Virus record (IMG/VR): IMGVR_UViG_3300008107_000787
Span: 1-29,184 of that record
Length of the DNA stretch: 29,184 bases
Origin: a virus
Direction: 5' to 3' (one strand)
A program made the position numbers and the translations under genes. Shown here one piece after another: positions 1 to 8,281 of the stretch (position 1 is the first letter of the stretch; every line of letters starts with the position of its first letter). The notes under the pieces are model-generated. The model was given only the letters and a program-made list of their open reading frames with translations. It did no database searches and was not told the origin of the DNA.

Positions 1-2466
1 ACCGCTCACGTCTCCTCCGTTGATGGTTATAACTCCGCCATAATTAGTTGCAGGGCCGCCACCATCTACGTTCAATAGTGTAGTGCCTGTAGGGCCTGTT
101 GGACCTAGTAAACCCTGACTTCCTGTTGGTCCTATTACACCTTGAGGTCCAACCTCACCTGTAGGTCCCTGTAGACCAGTTAAACCTTGTGGACCTGTAG
201 CTCCAGTTGGTCCGATTGCTGCAGCAACAATTACTTGCCAACCAGCTGGGTCATCTAAAGGAGTAATGCCAGCGGTAGAAGCATTATTTCTGCGTAGGTA
301 CGTTCCTTTTAATGTAGGTGTGTCGTAGAAAACTGCTTGACCAGGTAAATAAGAAATACCGTTTTGCCAAGTTCCAATAACAGTAAATGGAGTCGGACCT
401 GTAGCACCAGTAGGACCTGGAACAGTTGAAGCCGCACCAGTTGCACCAGTTGGGCCTTGAATACCTGTTTGTCCAGTAGGACCTGTTGGTCCTTGAACAA
501 AACCTGCGTTAATCCACGCAACACCTTGCCAAATATATAACTGTCCTTGAATTAAATATCCGTCGCCAGTTGCAGGATTGGTTATGGTTGCAGTTAATTG
601 TTGGAACGTATCAAACGAACCAAGAATTGCAAGACCGCGTCCTTGAATACCTGTTGGACCAGTAACACCTTGAGGACCTTGAATACCTGTAGGACCTGTT
701 ACACCTTGAATACCTTGAAGACCTTGAGTTCCTTGCGCACCAGTTGCACCAGTTAAACCTGTTGGACCAATTGGTCCTTGAATTCCTTGAATACCTTGAG
801 GTCCTTGTGGACCCGTGTCTCCTTGAGGACCAGTGACACCTTGGATACCTTGAATACCTTGAGCACCTGTTGGTCCTTGAATTGCGCCAGCACTTGCCCA
901 GTTAGAACCAGCCCATACAAATAGAACACCGTTAACAAGATAACCGTCGCCAGTTGCACCAACTGGATGTGCGGTTTGTAAATCGCTTAGTGAGTTGTAG
1001 GAACCAAGAATAAAGATTCCAGCACCTTGAGGACCAGTAGGTCCAGTAGCACCTGCGGTACCAACAGAGCCTGGAGTACCAGCAGTTCCTTGTGGACCTG
1101 TAGGGCCTTGAATACCTTGCGGCCCTTGTGCACCAGTAGGACCAATAGCGCCTGGAAAACCTGCAGAACCCTGAGGACCCGTTGCTCCACGGTCTCCTTT
1201 TACATAGAGTGCCCAACCGCTTCCATCAGTGTTAGGCGTAGTACCAACAGTAAATTGTGATGTGTTAGTTAATACCCAAATTTCAGAGTTATAAGTAACT
1301 CCATTGTTTAGAGCATATGTTGCTAGTGAGCTCCAAACACCTTGGTCTGTATAAGTAACACTTGTTACAGGACGTGTAGTTCCAGTAGGACCTGTAGGAC
1401 CAGGTACTGTAGAGGCCGCTCCAGTTGGACCAGTAGGACCTTGAGAACCCTGTGCACCTGTTGGACCAATAGGACCCTGTGCACCAGTAGCTCCAGTTAA
1501 ACCAGTAGGACCAGTTACGTTTGATGCAGCACCTGTAGGACCAACGGCACCTGTAGGACCTGTAGGTCCAATCAAATTGGAAGTAGCAACCCACCCAGTT
1601 CCAGGTCTCCAGAAATGAAATGTTGTACCAATAAAGGCGGTATCACCTTGAATAAGCGTTACATCTGGATGCGCTAAATTAAGAGCTTGTAGGTCAGCAA
1701 AAGTTCCTAATAGTGTAAGTGATTTACCTTGAGGACCAGTAGGTCCAGTAATAGAAAGACCTTGTGCACCAGTAGCACCTGTGGGTCCAACAATACCAGC
1801 AACACCAGTAGGACCAATAGGACCAGTCTCACCGCGTGCACCTTGTGGACCTGTTGGGCCTTGCGGACCAGTAGGACCAGTATCACCTGTTGTACCAGTG
1901 TTACCAACAGGACCTTGTACACCTTGCTGTCCGCGTGGACCAGTAGGACCTGTTGTTCCAGCAGGACCAGTTGGTCCTTCTAGATTACCTACGTTTTGCC
2001 AACCACCAGTAGATGGGCCGTTTAACGTAGGGTTCCAAATAATTAAATTGCCATTAGCAAGAAGATAAGCATCGCCTGGATTACCAGTTGGATGTGCTGT
2101 TTGTAAATCGTTAAGTGTTGGATACTCACCACGAATAGTAATTACTTGTCCAGATGGTCCAGTAGGACCAGTGGCTCCTTGAAGACCAGACACACCAGAA
2201 GGACCAGTTGCACCAGTTGGACCCGCATTACCTTGGATACCTTGTGGACCAGTTGGTCCTGGAGCTCCAGTAGGACCTTGAGGGCCTGTTACAGAAACGC
2301 CAGCAGCGCCCGTTGCACCTGCTGGTCCTGTTGCACCTGTTCTACCAGTAGGGCCAGTTGGTCCTGTAGGACCAGTGCCGCCTGTAGGCGCAGGAGAAGT
2401 TGGACCAGTAGCGGTTGGGTACCAAGCGCTGTTATCTGGACCTACTACATAAAGTTCTTCTGACAC
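1..2466 (-). CDS. Collagen-like phage fibre protein with interspersed globular modules (C-terminus beyond window)
   Basis: An open frame runs from a GTG at 2466 to the left edge with no stop (822 codons visible). The GTG lies one base after the stop of the upstream gene. Long G-X-Y tracts ([20 protein letters not shown]) are typical of phage collagen-like fibres, which trimerise. At least six non-collagen modules interrupt them, at about residues 106-160, 246-296, 366-422, 482-525, 608-653 and 691-746. Modules 1, 4 and 5, and more loosely 2, share an LGSY..LxDLQTAHP..GDGYLxxGxLxxW pattern. Modules 3 and 6 (W..xATYxxNxxVTY) look like CBM5/12-type carbohydrate-binding folds. This suggests a trimeric tail or head fibre that binds surface glycan. 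Position at the distal end of the head operon fits. The receptor-binding role is inference. Confidence 0.85.
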   Translation of the reverse strand, partial: MSEELYVVGPDNSAWYPTATGPTSPAPTGGTGPTGPTGPTGRTGATGPAGATGAAGVSVTGPQGPTGAPGPTGPQGIQGNAGPTGATGPSGVSGLQGATGPTGPSGQVITIRGEYPTLNDLQTAHPTGNPGDAYLLANGNLIIWNPTLNGPSTGGWQNVGNLEGPTGPAGTTGPTGPRGQQGVQGPVGNTGTTGDTGPTGPQGPTGPQGARGETGPIGPTGVAGIVGPTGATGAQGLSITGPTGPQGKSLTLLGTFADLQALNLAHPDVTLIQGDTAFIGTTFHFWRPGTGWVATSNLIGPTGPTGAVGPTGAASNVTGPTGLTGATGAQGPIGPTGAQGSQGPTGPTGAASTVPGPTGPTGTTRPVTSVTYTDQGVWSSLATYALNNGVTYNSEIWVLTNTSQFTVGTTPNTDGSGWALYVKGDRGATGPQGSAGFPGAIGPTGAQGPQGIQGPTGPQGTAGTPGSVGTAGATGPTGPQGAGIFILGSYNSLSDLQTAHPVGATGDGYLVNGVLFVWAGSNWASAGAIQGPTGAQGIQGIQGVTGPQGDTGPQGPQGIQGIQGPIGPTGLTGATGAQGTQGLQGIQGVTGPTGIQGPQGVTGPTGIQGRGLAILGSFDTFQQLTATITNPATGDGYLIQGQLYIWQGVAWINAGFVQGPTGPTGQTGIQGPTGATGAASTVPGPTGATGPTPFTVIGTWQNGISYLPGQAVFYDTPTLKGTYLRRNNASTAGITPLDDPAGWQVIVAAAIGPTGATGPQGLTGLQGPTGEVGPQGVIGPTGSQGLLGPTGPTGTTLLNVDGGGPATNYGGVITINGGDVSG

Positions 2467-2467
2467 T

Positions 2468-3526
2468 TTAATCCACCGTTACCTGTTGGGTTACAAATAC
2501 TTGACCCTTTAAATACGTGTGCTCCCAGGTAGGGTCATTTGCCCTGGTTGCTTGTAAATCCCAAAACGCACGAACAGGCAGATATTTAGTTTTATCGCTG
2601 TTTAACGATATCTTAATTCTTCCTTGTGCTGCATTTAGAATTGTAACATCAAAGGTGGCATATCTAGCTGGTGAATTTGGATAAGTACGAATTTCTGCCT
2701 TCCAGTCAATACCAGTAACATCAAAGGCAAAGTCAATAATTTGTTCGTAATAGTCGCCCTGGTACATAACAATGTCGTAAACTTCTGCGGTAGTTGGCGG
2801 AGGTGTATAGCCAAGTACATCGTTAGGAAGCCAAACTCTCTCTGGCTTTCTACTGTCGTCAATCTCCTGACCAATGTATATGGGAACAAGCTTATTAGTA
2901 CGTCGGCTAGTACGACGTAGGGTTCCAATTTGAATACGCCATAGGCCAATATTAAGAGCTGCGCATAATTGCTTGTATTGTTCCCAACGTTGGTTAACCA
3001 TATTAGTTAACTGTTCATATCTTTGAGAACGAGGAATCATAACGCCATCTGGAGCCATGATGTTAATATCAAAAGCAGCATCGGTTGAGAGTGCCCATAA
3101 AGCTTCAATGACTGCAAGAATAGCAATTGGATATTCTTCTACAGGTTCAATACTTTTAATTGTTACACGAGTTCCGTATTTATCGGTACGCTCGTGAGTG
3201 TGCTGGTCTATAGCAGTGTTAATAAAACGTTCAATATCGGAGTCTGTAAAGTATCTGTAACTAACTCCGTGAACACTAAGAATGTTTCCAGCATCTAGTG
3301 GTTCTCTAAAATGAATTATGCCTTGGTCTTTTTCTAATTTATAACCAGAAGGGGCAGGAACGGCCGCGTCAAGAACGGTAACATAAAGAGTATACGGTTC
3401 TACAGGCTTAGTGTTTAAATAAAAGTCTTTAGTAGCGCCATCAGCGGTGGCAACGAAATTAAATTCTTTAGGTAGGTCTCCTAGTTCAAGACGCACTCTA
3501 GACACTAGGTCGGACATTAAAGCCAC
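2468..3526 (-). CDS. Virion structural protein, probable head-to-tail or neck protein
   Basis: A 352-residue protein. The start is GTG at 3526, with AGGAG nine bases upstream; an ATG three codons later has poorer spacing. The N-terminus ([13 protein letters not shown], then a beta-rich part around residues 20-100) resembles the opening of phage head-completion or neck proteins, and an aromatic-rich helical part follows at residues 105-190. It lies after the capsid gene and directly before the collagen-like fibre, the usual place for connector or fibre-attachment proteins. I do not recognise a named family. The neck role rests mostly on position. Confidence 0.6.
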   Translation of the reverse strand: MALMSDLVSRVRLELGDLPKEFNFVATADGATKDFYLNTKPVEPYTLYVTVLDAAVPAPSGYKLEKDQGIIHFREPLDAGNILSVHGVSYRYFTDSDIERFINTAIDQHTHERTDKYGTRVTIKSIEPVEEYPIAILAVIEALWALSTDAAFDINIMAPDGVMIPRSQRYEQLTNMVNQRWEQYKQLCAALNIGLWRIQIGTLRRTSRRTNKLVPIYIGQEIDDSRKPERVWLPNDVLGYTPPPTTAEVYDIVMYQGDYYEQIIDFAFDVTGIDWKAEIRTYPNSPARYATFDVTILNAAQGRIKISLNSDKTKYLPVRAFWDLQATRANDPTWEHTYLKGQVFVTQQVTVD

Positions 3527-3563
3527 TTAATTCATCTCCTTTACTACATTGACTAACGAAACA

Positions 3564-3581
3564 GCGGACATTTCTGTCCGC
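3564..3581 (-). terminator. Short hairpin with GAAA tetraloop between head genes
   Basis: GCGGACA and TGTCCGC pair perfectly over 7 bp around a GAAA (GNRA) loop when read on the minus strand. Only a mixed T-rich tail (TGTTTCGTT) follows, so it is at best a weak terminator. It may instead be an mRNA-processing or stability element that lowers expression of the downstream gene relative to the capsid genes. Confidence 0.4.
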
Positions 3582-3612
3582 CGCTCCGCCGAATTAAGTG
3601 TAAGTCCCTAGC

Positions 3613-3978
3613 TTAGATAACTCCAGCTAGATAGCCTTTTTCCTCAAGGTGCTGAGCAACTTGACGAGACACTTTGTATTTTTGTCCAGCTTTAAAGCTG
3701 TAGTAGTTTCCTGCTCCAAGGGTCATTGATTCGATGTCTTCTACAACACGGATAACGACTGACTCATCGCTTTTGTCAATAACTGTTGGGTCATCAACAA
3801 TAACAGTTGGTCTGTTAGGAACAGTAGCGTCAACTACTTCTGTTTCCAGTTTAATTTGTGCTTCGGCAGTAGCCATGGACATTTCCTGTGCACGAGCAGC
3901 AAGCGCTTCAGCATTATCTGCTGCAAGCTTTTCGCGACTACGTCCAGTAACATCTGTTGGTTTTACTTTACTTGCCAT
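3613..3978 (-). CDS. Small head-associated protein of unknown function
   Basis: A 121-residue protein starting at ATG with TAGGAG upstream. Residues 1-60 are hydrophilic and Ala/Glu-rich, probably helical. The C-terminal 35 residues (YYSFKAGQKYKVSRQVAQHL then EEKGYLAGVI) form a compact module resembling a short domain seen at the end of many small phage proteins, in which a K-Y-K-V segment is followed by an amphipathic helix. It lies between capsid and neck genes, flanked by hairpins on both sides. A head decoration, head-completion or connector role is possible. No catalytic residues are apparent. Confidence 0.65.
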   Translation of the reverse strand: MASKVKPTDVTGRSREKLAADNAEALAARAQEMSMATAEAQIKLETEVVDATVPNRPTVIVDDPTVIDKSDESVVIRVVEDIESMTLGAGNYYSFKAGQKYKVSRQVAQHLEEKGYLAGVI

Positions 3979-4016
3979 TTGTATTCTCCTAATTAGTAAC
4001 TCGATGGGGGTAAGTA

Positions 4017-4041
4017 GGGGGCGGTTTTTAAGACCGCCCCC
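4017..4041 (-). terminator. Very stable GC hairpin directly after the major capsid gene
   Basis: GGGGGCGGT and ACCGCCCCC form a 9-bp stem around a 7-nt loop, 9 bases beyond the capsid stop codon. No U-run follows on the minus strand (TACTTACCCCC), so a classical intrinsic terminator is unlikely. A barrier to 3' exonucleases protecting the abundant capsid mRNA, or partial attenuation, fits better. Confidence 0.5.
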
Positions 4042-4049
4042 CGCTTGAA

Positions 4050-5021
4050 TTAGTTGGTTTCTGCAATAATTACAGACTGGTCAGTGATTAGACCAAGACC
4101 GAAGATTGAGTACCAAGCAAGAGCATGCTCACGACCGAAGTCAAGAATACCGCCATCGCGGGTGATGTAACCGCCACCAGGAGTTACTGTTGGGTTAGCA
4201 ACAGTTGTATCCGCAGTGTAGTTAGTACCAGCACCGCCTGCGACCTTAAGAACCTGTGTGGTCTCAATGAATACGCAGTCATATAGACGGCCAATTTCGC
4301 CAAGCATGAAGTTGCCTGGAGCAGCGTACTTGGTAACTTCGATAAACTCTGGGTTATCGCGTAGGCTACGGCTCTGGTGTGGGTGAACGAACGCCACATA
4401 GGTTTCACCTAAACGTGGGATGTTCTTGGTTGATAGGCTCTCAACTGCATCCTTGACAGTATGTGGTGTCAAGTAGCTAGCGCCAGTCATAGCTGCACGG
4501 TTTGCTGCGGTTGTGCCGTATGCATACCAGTTGTTGACTGCTGAGAGGTTGCTGCGGTCTTCACCATAAATGGTGGAGGTTGCTGCATATAGTGTGTCGC
4601 GTGATAGCTGGTCTAGATAGATAGCCATGTTACGACCAAGTAGACGTGAGGCTGACGCCATTACGTCATCAAAAGAAGCATTGAGAAGAAGTTCTGACAC
4701 AGCAAGAGCATAACCATGCTCGGTTACTGTGATTGAGAACTGCTGTGCAGTCAATGCGTTTGTCTGCATACGAACACCTTCAACAAGGCTATTAGCGAAG
4801 CCGAGGTTGTTGTAGCGTAGGAAATTAATCTGTAGACCAGGTGCAACACCAAGTTCAGTCTTCTTGACTGCGAACTGCTCAAAGCGAAGGATAGGCATAG
4901 CCTGGAACAAGATTTCCTTGGACCAGATTGTCTGAATCGCCTGAGTCAGCTGGGTGTTAGTACCTGAGTATGCTGTTGGGGCTGCGGCAAGGTTGCCAGT
5001 ACCCGTAATACCAGATGCCAT
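4050..5021 (-). CDS. Major capsid protein, N4-gp56 family (HK97 fold)
   Basis: A 323-residue protein with the features of the N4-gp56 capsid family. Near the N-terminus is IWSKEILFQAMPILRFEQFA, followed by a T-E-L-G..PG segment with FLRYNNLG. The E-G-V-R motif and ITVTEHGYALAVSELLLNAS come before a long helix that includes LGRNMAIYLDQ. Further on are YVAFVHPHQSRSLRDNPEF and a GNFMLGEIGRLYDCVFIE strand. These proteins form the icosahedral shell. Length is a little short for the family. It follows the scaffold-like gene, as expected, and has AGGAG ten bases before the ATG. A strong hairpin follows the gene. Confidence 0.92.
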   Translation of the reverse strand: MASGITGTGNLAAAPTAYSGTNTQLTQAIQTIWSKEILFQAMPILRFEQFAVKKTELGVAPGLQINFLRYNNLGFANSLVEGVRMQTNALTAQQFSITVTEHGYALAVSELLLNASFDDVMASASRLLGRNMAIYLDQLSRDTLYAATSTIYGEDRSNLSAVNNWYAYGTTAANRAAMTGASYLTPHTVKDAVESLSTKNIPRLGETYVAFVHPHQSRSLRDNPEFIEVTKYAAPGNFMLGEIGRLYDCVFIETTQVLKVAGGAGTNYTADTTVANPTVTPGGGYITRDGGILDFGREHALAWYSIFGLGLITDQSVIIAETN

Positions 5022-5064
5022 TTACTTGTGACTCCTTATTAGTTTGGTTTTGGATTTGTTGGGT

Positions 5065-5844
5065 TTAACCGAACAAGCCGCGAGACTTACCACGAGCGGC
5101 GTCGCTCATGATTCGTTCTCTGTATTTTGCGTATTCGTTCATCGACATTGACTGAATATCTTCAGCCGTAAAGTTTCGTGAGTCCGATTGTGTGTCCAGT
5201 GGTCCAGCTGGCGGGGTGGTTACCCTTGTCCCCGTCATTTCTCTCCTTGCGTTCTGCATCGCACTTTGCGCAGATTCAAGAATTCTTGCTGAACGCTCTT
5301 TTAATCCTTCAACTGATGCATCAATCTCTTCGCGAGTATTTCCGCTAATGAGGTCAATGAGTTCAGGAATAATGTTTTCGCGTTCGCTATCTACACGCTG
5401 TGTGCGGTAGTTCTGGAGGTCAGCAAAAGACTTTTCGCGTTCCAGAAGAGCAAAGGCACGTTCACGCTCTTGGCGCTCACGCTCCAACTGCTCCTGCCAC
5501 TCTTGTTCCTTAGTTTTAAGTAAAGAACGAACATCCATGTCGTTCTCAAGAGCTTCCTGCTGTTGCTTAGCTTTTGCTTCTGCTTCAGCAGCACGTGCTG
5601 CTAGTTCAGCTTCACGTTCCTTCTTGATTGCATCGAGTTCTTCCTTCAGCTTATCAATCTGAGGATAGAGTTTTTCCTTTTCTTGGCTACGAACTCTAGC
5701 CAAATCATCTTCCGTATAAAACTTGGAAGTTGCCTTAGTAGTAGGTGCGTCAGCGACAACAGAGTTGCTTGACGACTCAGCTACGACTGGAACTGTCCCT
5801 GCTTCAGCCGCAAAGGCTTCAGCATTAGCTTGTGCTGTTTCCAT
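5065..5844 (-). CDS. Capsid scaffold-like protein
   Basis: A 259-residue, highly charged protein that should be mostly coiled coil: residues about 45-175 are dominated by Glu, Lys, Arg, Gln and Ala (KLKEELDAIKKEREAELAAR, then ERERQERERAFALLEREKS). The N-terminal 40 residues are Ala/Ser/Thr-rich, and the C-terminal part (SMNEYAKYRERIMSDAARG) is short and basic, as scaffolds often are where they touch the capsid protein. Position between portal and capsid genes is the classical scaffold position. No protease domain is visible. The scaffold role comes from composition and synteny. Confidence 0.8.
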   Translation of the reverse strand: METAQANAEAFAAEAGTVPVVAESSSNSVVADAPTTKATSKFYTEDDLARVRSQEKEKLYPQIDKLKEELDAIKKEREAELAARAAEAEAKAKQQQEALENDMDVRSLLKTKEQEWQEQLERERQERERAFALLEREKSFADLQNYRTQRVDSERENIIPELIDLISGNTREEIDASVEGLKERSARILESAQSAMQNARREMTGTRVTTPPAGPLDTQSDSRNFTAEDIQSMSMNEYAKYRERIMSDAARGKSRGLFG

Positions 5845-5908
5845 ATGTATCCTTTACATTCTAGGGGTCGTTATCCGATGTGAGAGCACGTATGACCTAA
5901 CGTTGTTT

Positions 5909-7375
5909 CTATTTTTGCGTTTTAATACGAAAATGTCTGCGTAAACGCTTTACTTTTCGTACTCTTCTGGTACTAAGTTTCTCTGTTGGGAACTCTTCTC
6001 CCAAAGTACGAAGGGCGCCTTCCTTGGACTCAAGACCAAGGGAAAGCATGGATTGAACTTCGTTAAGAGCAATAAGCTTATCTAATGGCAATGGTTGTGG
6101 GAAATGAACGTAGGTTAAATAAGTTAGAGGGTCGTGTGGGTCAAGTCTGTCTACCTGGCCCTTCTTTAATTTAACGTTGCGGGTTGGGTCCCAAACCATC
6201 ATCTCTGGTTCTTTAATAGCAATACTGCGAAGAATTAGGTCATTAATTCTTTCTAGACCGCGAGCGTATTGAATAATCTTTTGGTGGTAGCGGTTCATCA
6301 AAGGCTGGAACTGAATAGATAAAGCCACGCCTGATGTATTAGAAATAGGCTGTGCCTGTCCAAGTGCTGTTTCTGGAACACCAATCATTTCGTGCATAGA
6401 CTTTTTAAGCATAGCTAAGAATTCCATAGCGCCCTTAAGTCCTTGTGCTCCGCCTTCTAGGTTTTCTACTTTTGCATCTTTTGGTAGACCGCCCCAGACT
6501 TTGTTAGCGCCCTTTTCCAATTGTGAAGCTTTGGCACCAATGATGACTGTGACGGGAGCAGCGTGATAATTAACGATGTCAGCGATATCAGTAGCAGTCT
6601 CGTTATAAGTGCGGTTAATATTAATAACGTCATGGCAATCAGCAAGGCCCCAAGGAGAACCGCTAACGCGAACATTTGGAATGTGAACAATGGGAATAAC
6701 ACCAAGCGGGTTAGGGCGCGAGTCAATGAGTTCATCATTTATATACTCCTCAATAATGTCATCAGTGAGGATTTCAGTATAAGTAAACACTTGACGTGTA
6801 CCTTCAAGAGAAGTGCCCCAAAAACGATACTTTAATTTAAAGCGTATAAGGCGTTCACGGTCATGTGGATGAAACTCTGGAAAACAGAACGACGCGTTTA
6901 GTGGGAGAATACGAACACGACCTGGATGTTGAAATCCTGAAGTATCTGTCCAAGGTTCTTCGTATGCAACCTTTACAAAGCAGTCACCAGATACAGTTCC
7001 CTGCTGACCCATTTCCCATAGGACTGTTGCCTTGTTGTTATCTACTTCCCATACACGTTCTAGAATGTCTGGAACAATAGCTTCTGTTTCTTTTGGTGAA
7101 CGGAAGTTTACCCCTTTACCAAAAGTAAAGTTAATAATAAAGTCTGTAAATGCTCTGTAGTAATTAAGTACTAACTGTGCATCGCCAACCTGGCGGCGAT
7201 AGGAGTAATGGTGGCCCAAATACATAGCCCAGTTAAGAGAATAACGATTAAGACGCGGACCATGAACTTCAAATTCTTCATCTGCAAGCTCCACCAATCC
7301 TAGCGGGGAAATGGAAATAGTTAAGTCAGAGGACGCTGCCCTATAACTTGGGGGAGAAAAATCAATGCCGCTCAA
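5909..7375 (-). CDS. Portal protein
   Basis: A 488-residue protein between terminase-side genes and the scaffold, the normal portal position. It begins at TTG (7375), preceded by AAGGTGG. Portal-like features are the HHYSYRRQVGDAQLVLNYYR helix near residue 60 followed by FTDFIINFTFGKGVNFRSP, and the later MIGVPETALGQAQPISNTSG segment ahead of a long helix (LMNRYHQKIIQYARGLERIN) that would be the clip/crown region. It forms the dodecameric DNA gate at one capsid vertex. The very basic C-terminus (RRVRKVKRLRRHFRIKTQK) may touch DNA. It resembles SPP1-gp6-like portals in size and order. Confidence 0.88.
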   Translation of the reverse strand: MSGIDFSPPSYRAASSDLTISISPLGLVELADEEFEVHGPRLNRYSLNWAMYLGHHYSYRRQVGDAQLVLNYYRAFTDFIINFTFGKGVNFRSPKETEAIVPDILERVWEVDNNKATVLWEMGQQGTVSGDCFVKVAYEEPWTDTSGFQHPGRVRILPLNASFCFPEFHPHDRERLIRFKLKYRFWGTSLEGTRQVFTYTEILTDDIIEEYINDELIDSRPNPLGVIPIVHIPNVRVSGSPWGLADCHDVININRTYNETATDIADIVNYHAAPVTVIIGAKASQLEKGANKVWGGLPKDAKVENLEGGAQGLKGAMEFLAMLKKSMHEMIGVPETALGQAQPISNTSGVALSIQFQPLMNRYHQKIIQYARGLERINDLILRSIAIKEPEMMVWDPTRNVKLKKGQVDRLDPHDPLTYLTYVHFPQPLPLDKLIALNEVQSMLSLGLESKEGALRTLGEEFPTEKLSTRRVRKVKRLRRHFRIKTQK

Positions 7376-7426
7376 CTATCCACCTTTTTCTAAAAACAAC
7401 CAGGAAAGGGTACCACGCTATTTATA

Positions 7427-7735
7427 TTAGCGGAAGCGTTCGCCTCTGATATTACCCTTACCCACCTTCTTGGTGACCTTCTTTTTTTGTTGGTCTTCCT
7501 TCTTTTTCTTTTCTTCAGCGGCGTAGTCGCGAAAACGAGGGTCTACTTCTTTCTTAGATTTAACATATTGACCACCAAGTTGATTGTAACGGCTACGAAC
7601 CCAGTGAGCAGCGGCAGGGGAAGGATAAGTGGTGAATTTGGCGCGAGCCTGCGCAACAACCATGTTGTAAAGTTTTGGATTAGCAGGTTCCTGCTTTTCC
7701 GTCTTCTTTACTTCTTTACCTTGAATCAGTGCCAT
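7427..7735 (-). CDS. Small basic protein next to portal gene
   Basis: A 102-residue, Lys-rich protein. A compact conserved-looking core lies at residues 19-60 (NPKLYNMVVAQARAKFTTYP, then SPAAAHWVRSRYNQLGG). Small phage proteins with a F..YPS..A..W....Y...GG pattern are common near head and packaging genes, and I believe some are catalogued as DUF5872-like. The C-terminal third is an unstructured Lys/Glu/Arg tail ending in GNIRGERFR. Nucleic-acid binding is plausible from charge alone. AAGGA precedes the ATG, and a hairpin separates it from the upstream gene. Confidence 0.7.
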   Translation of the reverse strand: MALIQGKEVKKTEKQEPANPKLYNMVVAQARAKFTTYPSPAAAHWVRSRYNQLGGQYVKSKKEVDPRFRDYAAEEKKKKEDQQKKKVTKKVGKGNIRGERFR

Positions 7736-7758
7736 AGTTAATCCTTAAAGAGAGCCAA

Positions 7759-7783
7759 CCCTGCACTTAGATACGGTGCAGGG
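7759..7783 (-). terminator. Hairpin between two small head-module genes
   Basis: CCCTGCAC and GTGCAGGG form an 8-bp stem around a 9-nt loop in the 65-bp gap after the gene at 7801-8199. No clear U-tract follows on the minus strand (TTGGCTCTCTTTAAGG). It is best described as an intercistronic hairpin or weak attenuator. Confidence 0.4.
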
Positions 7784-7800
7784 GTGGCGCGGACTCTTTT

Positions 7801-8199
7801 TTAGTCTTCGACTACTGCTGGGTTAGACTTGTACTGGCGAGCGCCGTTGCGAACTTCTTGTTCGAAGCGGTTGTCGCCGTGGTCTGCAAAAGCGCCTGAA
7901 GAAAACTCTGAGAGATTCTGTGGTGCTTCTACCCATGCAGCTGAACCAACATGTGCACGTTCGCGCATTGTTTCTTCTGCGGTCTTTGTGTGCACTGGCT
8001 TGTTACGATTAGGGCGTCCTGCAGCTGGCTCGTAGCCTTGCATAGCGCCGTTAGTAAACTGTGTTGGGATATCTGTATCTGTTGCTAAGCCTTCTTCAAA
8101 ACGAAGTGGGCCGCGCTGTCCAGGAGTCGCTGCGGAAACTTTACGGTCGTAAATATTTCCTGGACGCTCAGGGAACTTAGGTGTTGGGGCAATTGCCAT
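7801..8199 (-). CDS. Hypothetical protein between terminase and portal genes
   Basis: A 132-residue polar protein rich in Pro, Gly, Asn and charged residues, with no membrane segment or Cys. It starts MAIAPTPKFPERPGNIYDRK and probably is largely extended. AAGGAG lies at good distance before the ATG. Its place between terminase and portal, in the same operon, suggests a packaging or virion role. I do not recognise the family. Confidence 0.65.
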   Translation of the reverse strand: MAIAPTPKFPERPGNIYDRKVSAATPGQRGPLRFEEGLATDTDIPTQFTNGAMQGYEPAAGRPNRNKPVHTKTAEETMRERAHVGSAAWVEAPQNLSEFSSGAFADHGDNRFEQEVRNGARQYKSNPAVVED

Positions 8200-8258
8200 T
8201 TTTATACTCCTTATTAAAGGGTTGAGGACCTCGTATAAAAGTGTCCTACGTATTGGCC

Positions 8259-8274
8259 GTAAAGTCAGGCTAAA
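8259..8274. repeat. Copy 1 of a 16-bp intergenic repeat after a stop codon
   Basis: Read on the minus strand this is TTTAGCCTGACTTTAC, starting about ten bases after the terminase stop. A copy differing at one base occurs at 12378-12393, immediately after another stop. No function is known. Confidence 0.5.
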
Positions 8275-8281
8275 GTGGTAA

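Noticed and set aside
1-2400. CRISPR-like array or tandem DNA repeat
   Set aside because: The periodicity is 9 bp multiples from Gly-X-Y codons and the repeats vary freely; no constant direct repeats with unique spacers.
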